NCBI GenBank assembly: GCA_002315535.1
Contig: DCHA01000018.1
Location: 1,600-15,123, forward strand
Source of the DNA: Firmicutes bacterium UBA1764
GTDB taxonomy: Bacteria > Bacillota > Clostridia > Peptostreptococcales > Anaerovoracaceae
Length of the DNA stretch: 13,524 bases
Reading direction: 5' to 3'
The notes under the pieces are model-generated. The model had not been told where the DNA came from, did no database searches, and was given only the letters and a program-made list of their open reading frames with translations. This document shows positions 6,283 to 12,661 of the stretch, piece after piece. The stretch's first letter is position 1; each line of letters starts with the position of its first letter. Both the position numbers and the translations under genes were made by a program.

Positions 6283-7077
6283 TTGTCTTTAACTAAAACC
6301 GACTATAACAAATCTTTCAAAGAAATCACAAAATCTATCGAAGTAATAGATGCAAAACTTCAGAAAGTGCCCGAAGGGGATTTAAGGATATGGAAACATC
6401 GAAATTCTTATGAGTACTGTCTTTCATATGTCAATGACGAGGGAAAGAGGGTTTATAAATATTTAAATTCTGCATCGGAACATGATTTGTCTGTTTACGC
6501 CAACAAAATGTATTTGCACAAACTCCGCCAAGCTTTAGCAAGCGAGCGCTGGGCGCTGCGAGTTTTAGCTAAGGTAGACTTTGATAAAAAAGGACAAGTG
6601 TATGATGAGCTGCCAACTCGAGTGCAAAGTATTGTCAAGCCTCTTTATACCAGCACCGCTCACAAAATCGAAGAATGGTACATGGCTCCATTCGTCAGTA
6701 ATACATTTGACTTTGGATCAAGTGCAGGATATGTCACCGAGTTGGGCGAAAAGGTCCGCTCCAGAGCTGAATGCCTAATAGCGAACGAGCTTCACAACGC
6801 AGGCCTTAAGTACCACTACGAAGAGCAGCTCACCTTAAAAAACGGAAAGAATAGATTCCCGGATTTTAAGGTGGCGCATCCGAAAACCGGCGAATATTAT
6901 TACATCGAATTCTTCGGCATGATGGATATGCCGGAGTATTCCGAAAATGCGTTCATCAAAATCTCAGAGTATGCCAACGATCCTGTCTACTCAAAAATGA
7001 TTTTTATTTTTGACCATAAGAATGCGCCATTTTCGAATGCAGTGGTAAAAAACATATTAAAACAATTCTTTGTATAG
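6283..7077 (+). CDS. PD-(D/E)XK nuclease-like protein
   Basis: The 264-residue protein has an unrecognised, charged N-terminal part (1-125) and a C-terminal region that fits the PD-(D/E)XK nuclease fold. Seen in order are RSRAECLIANEL (159-170, with E163), GLKYHYEEQL, RFPDFKV (191-197, with D194), YYIEFFGMMD (206-215, with E209) and a helix with K226. The pattern PDF..YxE(H/F)xGMxD..Y with a later lysine is typical of nuclease domains found alone or at helicase C-termini. Here there is no helicase. The start is TTG, chosen because GGGGG (6271-6275) lies 7 nt before it and no ATG follows for about 75 codons. The gene looks more A+T-rich than rho or rsgA, which hints at transfer. It starts 120 bp from the tail of the left array. 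Substrate and role are unknown. Confidence 0.75.
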   Translation: MSLTKTDYNKSFKEITKSIEVIDAKLQKVPEGDLRIWKHRNSYEYCLSYVNDEGKRVYKYLNSASEHDLSVYANKMYLHKLRQALASERWALRVLAKVDFDKKGQVYDELPTRVQSIVKPLYTSTAHKIEEWYMAPFVSNTFDFGSSAGYVTELGEKVRSRAECLIANELHNAGLKYHYEEQLTLKNGKNRFPDFKVAHPKTGEYYYIEFFGMMDMPEYSENAFIKISEYANDPVYSKMIFIFDHKNAPFSNAVVKNILKQFFV

Positions 7078-7090
7078 TGGATTCTGACCG

Positions 7091-7119
7091 AAAAAAACCG
7101 GGGCACATTTAGCGCCCCG
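7091..7119 (-). terminator. Terminator of the rsgA operon
   Basis: CGGGGC (7099-7104) pairs with GCCCCG (7114-7119) around a 9-nt loop. On the minus strand the stem is followed by seven T residues after one or two G bases (7097-7091). It lies just after the stop of the zinc-ribbon gene. On the plus strand the following TTGCTTTTATT is a weaker U-tract, so it may also stop transcripts of the nuclease-like gene. Confidence 0.85.
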
Positions 7120-7126
7120 ATTGCTT

Positions 7127-7600
7127 TTATTCATCCTTAGTTTGTAAATGGTCCGGAATCTCTTGATCGTTATACTCTCTCCACTTGCCGGTCTTAATCA
7201 GCTGGTCATAAATCTTTGCCTTTATAGTGTCCGAGCCCCAGGAACAAGTACAGTATTCCGTAAACTGTCCGTATTTCTTTATTTTATCAAGCTCCTCCGG
7301 AACAAGAGGTATGGTTCCTTCTTTGAAGTAATTGCACATAAGATAAGTAAACTTGTTACGAACACTCTGCTCTCTTTTGCTGAACAAGCCTGTATCTTTA
7401 AATGCATTAAATGGAATTTTGACATTGATGCAGTCATTGCAAATGCCGTAGCGGGATGTGAACGGCGCAACGTGTTCTTCTTCGGAGTATGAGCTCTGAC
7501 CGTAATCAGTGTAATTGATAACAATACTCAGGCAGTCGTAAACGTTTTCCGGATTGTCCTTCTTGCATAGTAGACAGCGCTTTGCACGATTGATAGGCAT
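7127..7600 (-). CDS. Small zinc-ribbon protein, unknown function
   Basis: The 157-residue protein has two CxxC knuckles, CLLC (C9, C12) and CNDC (C54, C57), that would together hold one zinc ion. Between them is a polar stretch with YTDYGQSSYSEEEHV. The C-terminal half is helical and charged and has two more cysteines in CTCSW (C117, C119). There is no signal peptide or membrane helix. I do not recognise a family. An AAAGGAG Shine-Dalgarno site precedes the ATG. The gene starts 26 bp after the Pr6Pr-like gene and is followed by a terminator, so it is the last gene of the rsgA operon. Its base composition is more A+T-rich than rsgA. It could bind nucleic acid, but nothing in the sequence proves this. 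Confidence 0.8.
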   Translation of the reverse strand: MPINRAKRCLLCKKDNPENVYDCLSIVINYTDYGQSSYSEEEHVAPFTSRYGICNDCINVKIPFNAFKDTGLFSKREQSVRNKFTYLMCNYFKEGTIPLVPEELDKIKKYGQFTEYCTCSWGSDTIKAKIYDQLIKTGKWREYNDQEIPDHLQTKDE

Positions 7601-7626
7601 GTTGTGCTCCTTTCAAAACAAATGAA

Positions 7627-8331
7627 TCATTTATAAAAAATCTTAAACTTCATCTTCCCGAGAAAATACGCGATGCCGTAGGTGATGATGATAATCATTG
7701 CGATAACCACCGGCACGATGGCGTACTGGCCGCCAAAGGTGAAGCCGTAAAAATCTTTCCAGGCCTTGGACACGAGCACTTGATAAAAGTACAGCACGCC
7801 ATAAATCAGCATGGGCAGAAGCGCAAACCAGCAATCTTTTTTCCGGAGCGCTTCGTCCTTTCTGTATGTTACAAAAGAAATGATGCAAATGACCGGACAG
7901 AGGAAATGCAGGAAAAAGACATTCTCTTTAAACATGGAAAGATAGCCAGTAATGCCGCGTTTGATATACTCCATCGGTCCGAGGAAAAATGCGGACACGA
8001 GGAAGGTCAGTGTTACGGCGGTCACAGATGCGAACCTGAGAACGCTGAGCCAGCGCGGCGCCGGAGCGCCCGTTAGTCCGTTAGTGCCCTTCGCAAAAGA
8101 TCCACCGTCCTTTGCCTTGCCGCCAAAAGCAATATACACAATCCACATCAGGCTCGTAAGCGCCATCAGCACATTTGAGTCAATCGTGAAATAGTTAAAG
8201 CAGTTTGTCGCCGTGCTGCCGACTACGTCAACGTGGCCGGGCGCAAAGAACCATTTTACCGCAAAGAATACGCTTACAATGTTGATCGCGTTCAGCAGAA
8301 TATCAAGTTTGTCTTTAAAGTTTAGCTTCAT
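7627..8331 (-). CDS. Pr6Pr-like six-helix membrane protein
   Basis: The 234-residue protein is strongly hydrophobic, with likely membrane segments near 11-30, 50-69, 98-118, 137-156, 168-187 and 203-224. This six-helix pattern, with NYFTIDSNVL (46-55) at the start of the second helix and LHFLCPV (141-147) in the fourth, resembles the bacterial Pr6Pr / FAR-17a (AIG1) group. That assignment is from memory of the pattern and is not checked. The function of bacterial members is unknown. Eukaryotic relatives include hydrolases of fatty acid esters of hydroxy fatty acids that use a threonine and a histidine, and T49 and H142 here would be the residues to test. The start codon overlaps the rsgA stop (ATGA), so translation is coupled to rsgA. 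Confidence 0.75.
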   Translation of the reverse strand: MKLNFKDKLDILLNAINIVSVFFAVKWFFAPGHVDVVGSTATNCFNYFTIDSNVLMALTSLMWIVYIAFGGKAKDGGSFAKGTNGLTGAPAPRWLSVLRFASVTAVTLTFLVSAFFLGPMEYIKRGITGYLSMFKENVFFLHFLCPVICIISFVTYRKDEALRKKDCWFALLPMLIYGVLYFYQVLVSKAWKDFYGFTFGGQYAIVPVVIAMIIIITYGIAYFLGKMKFKIFYK

Positions 8332-9314
8332 CTCTTTTTATTGTTCTTATTATACTTCGCGATCTCTTTGAACTTCGCGCGCTTGGATTCGAGATACTGA
8401 CTCCCGTTAGCGGCGAACTCGTTTTCGATCTTAAGCTTTAAATAACTTTCCCATCTGTCCTGCTCAAGGCTTCCGTCTGCCAGGGCTCTTTGTATAGCGC
8501 AGCCGGGCTCCGATCTGTGGCTGCAGTCCGAGAACTTGCACTGTCTGGCGAGCTCCTCGATGTCGCTGAACGCAGCCTCGATTCCGCTCTCGTTGTCCCA
8601 CATGCCGAGCTCTCTCATGCCCGGAGTGTCGATTACAAATGCGCCGTTTGCGAGCTCCACCAGCTCGCGGTGAGTTGTGGTGTGGCGGCCCTTGTCGTCG
8701 TTTCCGATTGCTCCGGTTGCGATAATGTCGCCACCGAGAAGCTTGTTAATCAGCGTTGATTTTCCGACTCCGGAAGAACCGAGAAAGGCAATGGTTTTGC
8801 CCGGAGCGATGTACTCCATTACTTCATTGTAATCATCGTCCAGCGATGAGACGGCAACAACGTCAATCCCGATAGCAGTCGATTTCACCTCGTCGATTTT
8901 CGCATTAACATCATCGCACAAATCGGACTTGGTCAAAACGACAACCGGAGTTGCACCGCTGTCATATGAAATCGCGATGTAGCGCTCCAGACGCCTCAGA
9001 TTGAAATTGTTGTTAAGCGACATGCACAGAAAAATCGTGTCGATGTTTGCCGCAACAACCTGCTCCTGCTTGCCCGGGCCAGCCGCCTTTCTGATAAAGC
9101 AGCTCTTCCTTGGGAACATGCTGTTAATTACAGCGTTGCTCTCATCGTCAGGCCAGCTCGCGATAACGTAGTCGCCGACCGCAGGATAATCCGAAACAGT
9201 CTTCGCATCGTAGCGATACTTGCCCGAAACCTGCGCCGCCTTTTCGCTTGCGCCGTCACTTAATTTATACAGTCCCTTTTCCTGGGATATTACTCTTGCT
9301 CTTATTTCATTCAT
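8328..9314 (-). CDS. rsgA: RsgA-type circularly permuted GTPase
   Basis: RsgA binds the 30S subunit late in assembly and releases assembly factors on GTP hydrolysis. The 328-residue protein has an N-terminal OB-fold (1-75). The GTPase motifs are permuted: TKSD (G4, 128-131), VSS (G5, 155-157), GSSGVGKST (G1, 179-187), and DTPG (G3, 229-232). The C-terminal zinc site is C259, C264, H266 and C272, followed by a long basic tail. It is somewhat longer than the usual rsgA product of Firmicutes and stands away from the prpC-prkC genes where that copy normally lies, so it may be a second paralogue. GGAG lies about 9 nt before the ATG. It heads a three-gene operon with the Pr6Pr-like and zinc-ribbon genes. 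Confidence 0.93.
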   Translation of the reverse strand: MNEIRARVISQEKGLYKLSDGASEKAAQVSGKYRYDAKTVSDYPAVGDYVIASWPDDESNAVINSMFPRKSCFIRKAAGPGKQEQVVAANIDTIFLCMSLNNNFNLRRLERYIAISYDSGATPVVVLTKSDLCDDVNAKIDEVKSTAIGIDVVAVSSLDDDYNEVMEYIAPGKTIAFLGSSGVGKSTLINKLLGGDIIATGAIGNDDKGRHTTTHRELVELANGAFVIDTPGMRELGMWDNESGIEAAFSDIEELARQCKFSDCSHRSEPGCAIQRALADGSLEQDRWESYLKLKIENEFAANGSQYLESKRAKFKEIAKYNKNNKKR

Positions 9315-9345
9315 TTTATTAGTCTCCGTAGTAATACTAAATAGC

Positions 9346-9374
9346 GCTAGAACTTTCTCTAGCCATTTTTTTTT
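9346..9374 (+). terminator. Plus-strand hairpin with T9 in the rsgA leader
   Basis: GCTAGA (9346-9351) pairs with TCTAGC (9358-9363) around 6 nt, and nine T residues follow on the plus strand (9366-9374). It has the form of an intrinsic terminator pointing right, although the gene at its left (rsgA) runs the other way. It may block antisense transcription into the next gene, or act as a stem in the rsgA leader. Confidence 0.5.
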
Positions 9375-9394
9375 CTTGTTATAGTGTTTGCAGA

Positions 9395-9400
9395 ATTATA
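9395..9400 (-). promoter_or_regulatory. Possible -10 box for rsgA
   Basis: The minus strand reads TATAAT about 80 bp before the rsgA ATG. No good -35 box is visible at 16-18 bp (TGTGTG is the nearest), so the call rests on the perfect -10 hexamer and its position. Confidence 0.3.
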
Positions 9401-9688
9401 CGGTTTCACAAGTGTCCACACACACTTTCGAAGACCTAAATTTAATTATCGCAGATTGCGCGCGTAAAGTCCATTAGCGGCCTGTTACGTTTGTTTTACA
9501 ATATTGATACAAATGAGCGGAGCGTGTAACACGGGCGCGGGAATGTAACACGGGCGCGTCGCTTTGCTTGGCGCCCGCAGAATCCCCCACGATACGCGTA
9601 ACACAACTGAGAAATAATTGTAATAAAAATGTCGCAAACATGTGTTATCCTATGTGTAGTTATTACTTTAGATAGGAAAGGAAAAGAA

Positions 9689-10636
9689 ATGTCCAGTCTT
9701 GCAAAAATAATAATCAGTATAGTGCTCGTGATTGTTCTCACCGTGTCCCTGGTCTTCGCAGTCAAGGCCACAAAGGTCGAGACGCACAGCGCGGAAATTG
9801 AATACCTTGAACAAAAGGAGCAAAGCGGAAAGGGACTCATCGCTGCTTCGGCCGCAACCTCGGTTGCAATGACGCTGCTTCCGGGTGACGTTGGTACGCC
9901 TCTGGCAGAAAAGTTCGCGGACATCAGCGGCTATTTCACGATTGCTCTTTGCGCTATATTTCTCGAAAAATATTTGCTGACACTAACGGGGCTTGTTGCA
10001 TTTAAATTTTTGATTCCCGGAGCGTGCGTCCTCGGGCTTTTTGGCGTCATCTTTGATACCTATCGTTTAAGACACATTGCGATTAAGATCGGTCTCTTTG
10101 CGATTGCGATATACATGCTGGTTCCGTTCAGCGTAAAGGCGTCGCAGATTATCGAGGCTACTTATAATATCTCTCAGATTGAAATCAGCGAGTACACGGA
10201 CAGCGCGAGCAGTAAAGCTGTGACATCGCCCGCGGTAACTGGCGGCACTGCAGGCAGCAGCGCAAACAGCGGTTCGAATACTTCCGGAGGCACCAATGCA
10301 AGCGGCGGCTCCGGCAGCACCGGCGAAAACAGCACGGGCTTCTTTGAGAAGATTGCGAATGCAGTGAAGAGCTTCGGGCAGAAGGTTGAGAAGGCGGTTA
10401 CGGAGATTCCGGAGACGGTTTCAAACAACGTTAATTCTTACCTTGAGGAAGGCGAGAAGAAGCTGTCTCAGCTGATCGAGGGGCTCGCAATTATGATTGT
10501 TACGACATGTCTGATTCCGCTGCTTGTGATTATCTTGTTCTTGTATCTGCTCAAGATTCTCATGGGGCTTGATGTTGATCCGCTTTGGATTAAAGACGCG
10601 GGCGCGAAGGCGCGCGGCGCGATTAAACGTAAATAA
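9689..10636 (+). CDS. Unrecognised multi-spanning envelope protein
   Basis: The 315-residue protein has an N-terminal hydrophobic anchor (5-25), a soluble charged part (27-50) with HSAEIEYLEQKEQ, and further hydrophobic segments near 80-98, 102-122 and 130-149. A Ser/Gly/Thr-rich low-complexity linker spans 171-216, a helical amphipathic part lies near 217-262, and a last membrane helix spans about 264-291 before a basic tail. A long, flexible linker between membrane parts suggests an envelope protein with an extracytoplasmic segment. No enzyme motif is seen and I do not recognise a family. The start at 9689 is preferred over an in-frame ATG at 9629 because AGGAAAGG lies 6-13 nt before it and the 20 extra residues would put a second, odd hydrophobic piece before the anchor. 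A hairpin follows the stop. Confidence 0.75.
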   Translation: MSSLAKIIISIVLVIVLTVSLVFAVKATKVETHSAEIEYLEQKEQSGKGLIAASAATSVAMTLLPGDVGTPLAEKFADISGYFTIALCAIFLEKYLLTLTGLVAFKFLIPGACVLGLFGVIFDTYRLRHIAIKIGLFAIAIYMLVPFSVKASQIIEATYNISQIEISEYTDSASSKAVTSPAVTGGTAGSSANSGSNTSGGTNASGGSGSTGENSTGFFEKIANAVKSFGQKVEKAVTEIPETVSNNVNSYLEEGEKKLSQLIEGLAIMIVTTCLIPLLVIILFLYLLKILMGLDVDPLWIKDAGAKARGAIKRK

Positions 10637-10640
10637 GTCT

Positions 10641-10677
10641 GTACGCCCCAAGGGACTGCAAGTGTCACGGGGCGTAC
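10641..10677 (+). terminator. Hairpin after the membrane protein gene
   Basis: GTACGCCCC (10641-10649) pairs perfectly with GGGGCGTAC (10669-10677) around a 19-nt loop, and is followed by ATGAATTATTATTATTTTTG. The stem is strong and close to the stop codon. The U-tract is broken, so this is a probable rather than certain intrinsic terminator. Confidence 0.6.
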
Positions 10678-10695
10678 ATGAATTATTATTATTTT

Positions 10696-10727
10696 TGTAA
10701 GATTCTGCGCTGCAGGCCGTCTATAAT
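10696..10727 (+). promoter_or_regulatory. ECF-type promoter with overlapping TATAAT
   Basis: TGTAAG (10696-10701) and CGTC (10718-10721) are separated by 16 bp, close to the pattern of Bacillus ECF promoters (TGAAAC or TGTAAC, N16, CGTC or CGAC). Immediately after it, TATAAT (10722-10727) could serve as a housekeeping -10 box. The site is about 60 bp before an ECF sigma gene, which points to autoregulation plus basal transcription. Confidence 0.55.
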
Positions 10728-10730
10728 GGT

Positions 10731-10742
10731 GTAAGTACTTAC
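10731..10742. promoter_or_regulatory. 12-bp perfect palindrome at predicted start site
   Basis: GTAAGTACTTAC is its own reverse complement. It begins 4 bp after the TATAAT box, so it covers the expected transcription start. That position suits a repressor operator. No regulator can be named from the sequence. Confidence 0.4.
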
Positions 10743-10781
10743 AAAGGGGTAATTGCCGGGCCACCCGGCGCATAGATAAAC

Positions 10782-11345
10782 ATGGATGATTTAAAAATAA
10801 TTGAGCTGTACGAGGCACGAAGCGAGCTCGCTATCGAGTCAACAAAAGCGAAGTACGGCGCCTACATGAACACAATCGCATACAACGTTTTGCGCAGCCA
10901 CGAGGACAGCGAGGAGTGCGTTTCCGATTCCTACATGAAGACCTGGAACGCGATTCCGCCCGCAAAGCCAAAGCTTTTCAAAGCCTTCCTTGCGCGCATT
11001 ACTCGAAACACTGCGCTTGATTTGCTCGAAAAAAAGGATGCAGAAAAACGTGGCGGAGGAGAGATAGCTCTGGCACTGGACGAACTTGCAGAGTGCATTA
11101 GCGGAGGAATCGGCGATGCTGATCCCGCTCTGGCGCTCGAAGCAAAGGAACTTGGGGCAACAATTAACGAATTGCTGGGAACGCTTAAAGACGACGCTCG
11201 CAGGATTTTCGTCCTGAGATATTTCTATCTATATTCGGTTGCGGAAATTTCGGAAATGCTCGACGTCAGCGCAGGCAAGGTGTCGACATCTCTTTGCCGG
11301 AGCCGCAGCAGTCTCAAGGAAAGCCTTGAGAAATTGGGCTACTAA
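10782..11345 (+). CDS. ECF-family RNA polymerase sigma factor
   Basis: The 187-residue protein has the two-domain ECF layout. Sigma-2 (about 23-86) includes DSEECVSDSYMKTWNAIPP and FLARITRNTALDLLEKK, the region that contacts the -10 element and core polymerase. An acidic, variable linker spans about 90-122. Sigma-4 (about 125-180) has the helix-turn-helix DDARRIFVLRYFYLYSVAEIS and GKVSTSLCRSRSSLKESL, which reads the -35 element. There is no sigma-3 domain. No Shine-Dalgarno site is visible just before the ATG. Instead there is a small hairpin and a possible 8-codon leader ORF. The next gene, 76 bp downstream, encodes a membrane protein with one N-terminal cytoplasmic segment and is probably its anti-sigma factor. 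The pair likely answers an envelope signal, which is inference. Confidence 0.92.
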   Translation: MDDLKIIELYEARSELAIESTKAKYGAYMNTIAYNVLRSHEDSEECVSDSYMKTWNAIPPAKPKLFKAFLARITRNTALDLLEKKDAEKRGGGEIALALDELAECISGGIGDADPALALEAKELGATINELLGTLKDDARRIFVLRYFYLYSVAEISEMLDVSAGKVSTSLCRSRSSLKESLEKLGY

Positions 11346-11357
11346 AAAGCAGGGACT

Positions 11358-11375
11358 TGGCAAATGGCTTTGCCA
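11358..11375 (+). promoter_or_regulatory. Intercistronic hairpin in the sigma operon
   Basis: TGGCAAA (11358-11364) and TTTGCCA (11369-11375) form a perfect 7-bp stem with a 4-nt loop between the sigma gene and the DUF4349 gene. The bases after it are not a T-run, so it is unlikely to be a full terminator. It could set the ratio of the two proteins by RNA processing or stability. Confidence 0.45.
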
Positions 11376-11421
11376 GTGCCACCTGAAAAAATAAACCACC
11401 GTGTTACAGCAGGTACATAAA

Positions 11422-12549
11422 ATGAGAGAAAAAGAATTATTAAATGCTATGAGCGAAATTAAAGAAGAATACATTGAGGACGCAGACCTCGCAAGCTGCA
11501 AGCAGGAAAACGAATTTAAAAAGGTCTCCGGCAAGAAGCCATTTAACTGGAAAGTTTGGGGCGCATCAATCGCAGCAGTTTGCGCGCTTTGCATAGGCGT
11601 TGGCGCGCTCGGAAGCAATATGTTCAGAGCAGGTTCATCAAAAGCCGATACTGTTGAAGCTCCGGCCGCTATGGCGGAAGCGGAAGAGTATTACTATGAC
11701 AACGGCTACGGAATAAATAGCAGTAGCTCGACTAAGGGCGAAGCCTACTACGCTACGGATGAGGCCGCAGAATATTCAAAGGAAATTGAAAACTCCGGAA
11801 GCAGCGTTGCAAACCAGGTTAAGGCAGAAACAAAGCTCATCAAGAGAGCACATGTATATCTGCAGACCCTGGAGTTCGACAAATCAGAAGAAGCTCTGAG
11901 GGCTCTGGTAGAATCTGTCGGCGGATACTTCGAATCATCCAATGTCGAAAACGGCGGCTACTACTCGGATGGCTATTGGAAGAATGGTTACTACACGGTT
12001 CGCGTGCCGGCTGACAAGTACGACGAGTTCCTCGAATCCGTTGGTGACAGCTGCCATGTTTCATCAATCAGCGAGAGCGTTGAGGACATCGGCGAGCAGT
12101 ACTTTGACACCGAGACAAGGCTCAAGACCCTGCGCACAAAGTATGACAGATTGCAGGAGCTCCTCGCAAAGGCAAGCGATCTAAGCGACATCATCGCTCT
12201 GGAATCCGAAATATCCAATACAGAATACCAGATCGATTCGTACACGAGCACGCTCAACAGATATGATTCGCTCGTTGGCTATGCGACAATCGAGATTTCG
12301 CTTGAATCTGTTTACCGCGTTGACGACGGCGTTTCGCAGAACAATTCCTATTTCGCAAGACTTTGGAGAAGCCTCAAGAATGGCCTCGTCAACTTTGTTG
12401 ACAGCGTTGGCGATATCATCAGCTGGGCCGCATACAATCTCGTTGGCATCATCATCGTTGTTGTCGCAATCGTCATCATCAGAAAGAATCACCTTCTCAG
12501 AAAGCTCGGCGCTGCTATCGGCGGGCTGTTCAGGAAGAAGGATCAGTAA
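11422..12549 (+). CDS. DUF4349 membrane protein, probable anti-sigma partner
   Basis: The 375-residue protein has a short cytoplasmic N-terminus (1-42) with a helical MREKELLNAMSEIKEEYI segment, a membrane helix near 44-66, and a Ser/Tyr/Gly-rich extracellular linker (70-133). The DUF4349 region (about 137-355) follows, with KRAHVYLQTL, VPADKYDEFL and a coiled-coil stretch near 235-280, then a second membrane helix (334-354) and a basic cytoplasmic tail. In Clostridia, DUF4349 proteins often follow ECF sigma genes and are presumed to hold the sigma factor at the membrane. The first 42 residues would be the part to bind it. I chose ATG at 11422 (AGCAGG about 7 nt before it) over GTG at 11401, which has no ribosome site. 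A strong terminator follows. Confidence 0.85.
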   Translation: MREKELLNAMSEIKEEYIEDADLASCKQENEFKKVSGKKPFNWKVWGASIAAVCALCIGVGALGSNMFRAGSSKADTVEAPAAMAEAEEYYYDNGYGINSSSSTKGEAYYATDEAAEYSKEIENSGSSVANQVKAETKLIKRAHVYLQTLEFDKSEEALRALVESVGGYFESSNVENGGYYSDGYWKNGYYTVRVPADKYDEFLESVGDSCHVSSISESVEDIGEQYFDTETRLKTLRTKYDRLQELLAKASDLSDIIALESEISNTEYQIDSYTSTLNRYDSLVGYATIEISLESVYRVDDGVSQNNSYFARLWRSLKNGLVNFVDSVGDIISWAAYNLVGIIIVVVAIVIIRKNHLLRKLGAAIGGLFRKKDQ

Positions 12550-12577
12550 GGACATCATTTAAATGCTATTTAGTCGT

Positions 12578-12611
12578 ACGACAGCATATTGGCTGAACGA
12601 CAGCATATTGG
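12578..12611 (+). repeat. 15-bp direct repeat after the DUF4349 gene
   Basis: ACGACAGCATATTGG occurs at 12578-12592 and again at 12597-12611, a 19-bp period. The first copy overlaps the palindrome GTCGTACGAC (12573-12582). It lies between the stop codon and the terminator. Its role is unknown. Confidence 0.7.
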
Positions 12612-12618
12612 TTTTACG

Positions 12619-12644
12619 CCGGAGCGCCCGCGCTCCGGTTTTTT
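12619..12644 (+). terminator. Strong terminator of the sigma operon
   Basis: CCGGAGCG (12619-12626) pairs with CGCTCCGG (12631-12638) around CCCG, followed by six T residues (12639-12644). This is a textbook intrinsic terminator and ends 17 bp before the tail of the right array. Confidence 0.93.
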
Positions 12645-12661
12645 GATACTTTAATGCATTT

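Larger units (their letters stand above)
9315..9688. other. Intergenic region between divergent genes
   Basis: This 374-bp stretch separates rsgA (left) from the unrecognised membrane gene (right). It holds the rsgA leader with a hairpin and T9 run, a candidate rsgA -10 box, and a 15-bp direct repeat TGTAACACGGGCGCG at 9525-9539 and 9544-9558 (19-bp period). The second repeat can also form a stem, CGGGCGC (9551-9557) with GCGCCCG (9571-9577). A clear promoter for the rightward gene was not found. I see no small gene in it. Confidence 0.6.

Noticed and set aside
6283..7077. Fragment of a UvrD-type helicase
   Set aside because: The nuclease-like part resembles helicase C-terminal domains, but no helicase motif lies upstream, the gene has its own ribosome site, and its ends look intact.
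9629..9688. Upstream ATG for the membrane protein gene
   Set aside because: The ATG at 9689 has AGGAAAGG at proper distance, while that at 9629 has none.
9496..9924. Leftward 142-aa ORF over the start of the membrane protein gene
   Set aside because: Its translation is low in motif content and has no ribosome site. The rightward frame has a strong Shine-Dalgarno site and a coherent membrane topology.
11401..11421. GTG start for the DUF4349 gene
   Set aside because: No Shine-Dalgarno site precedes it. The ATG at 11422 is better placed after AGCAGG.
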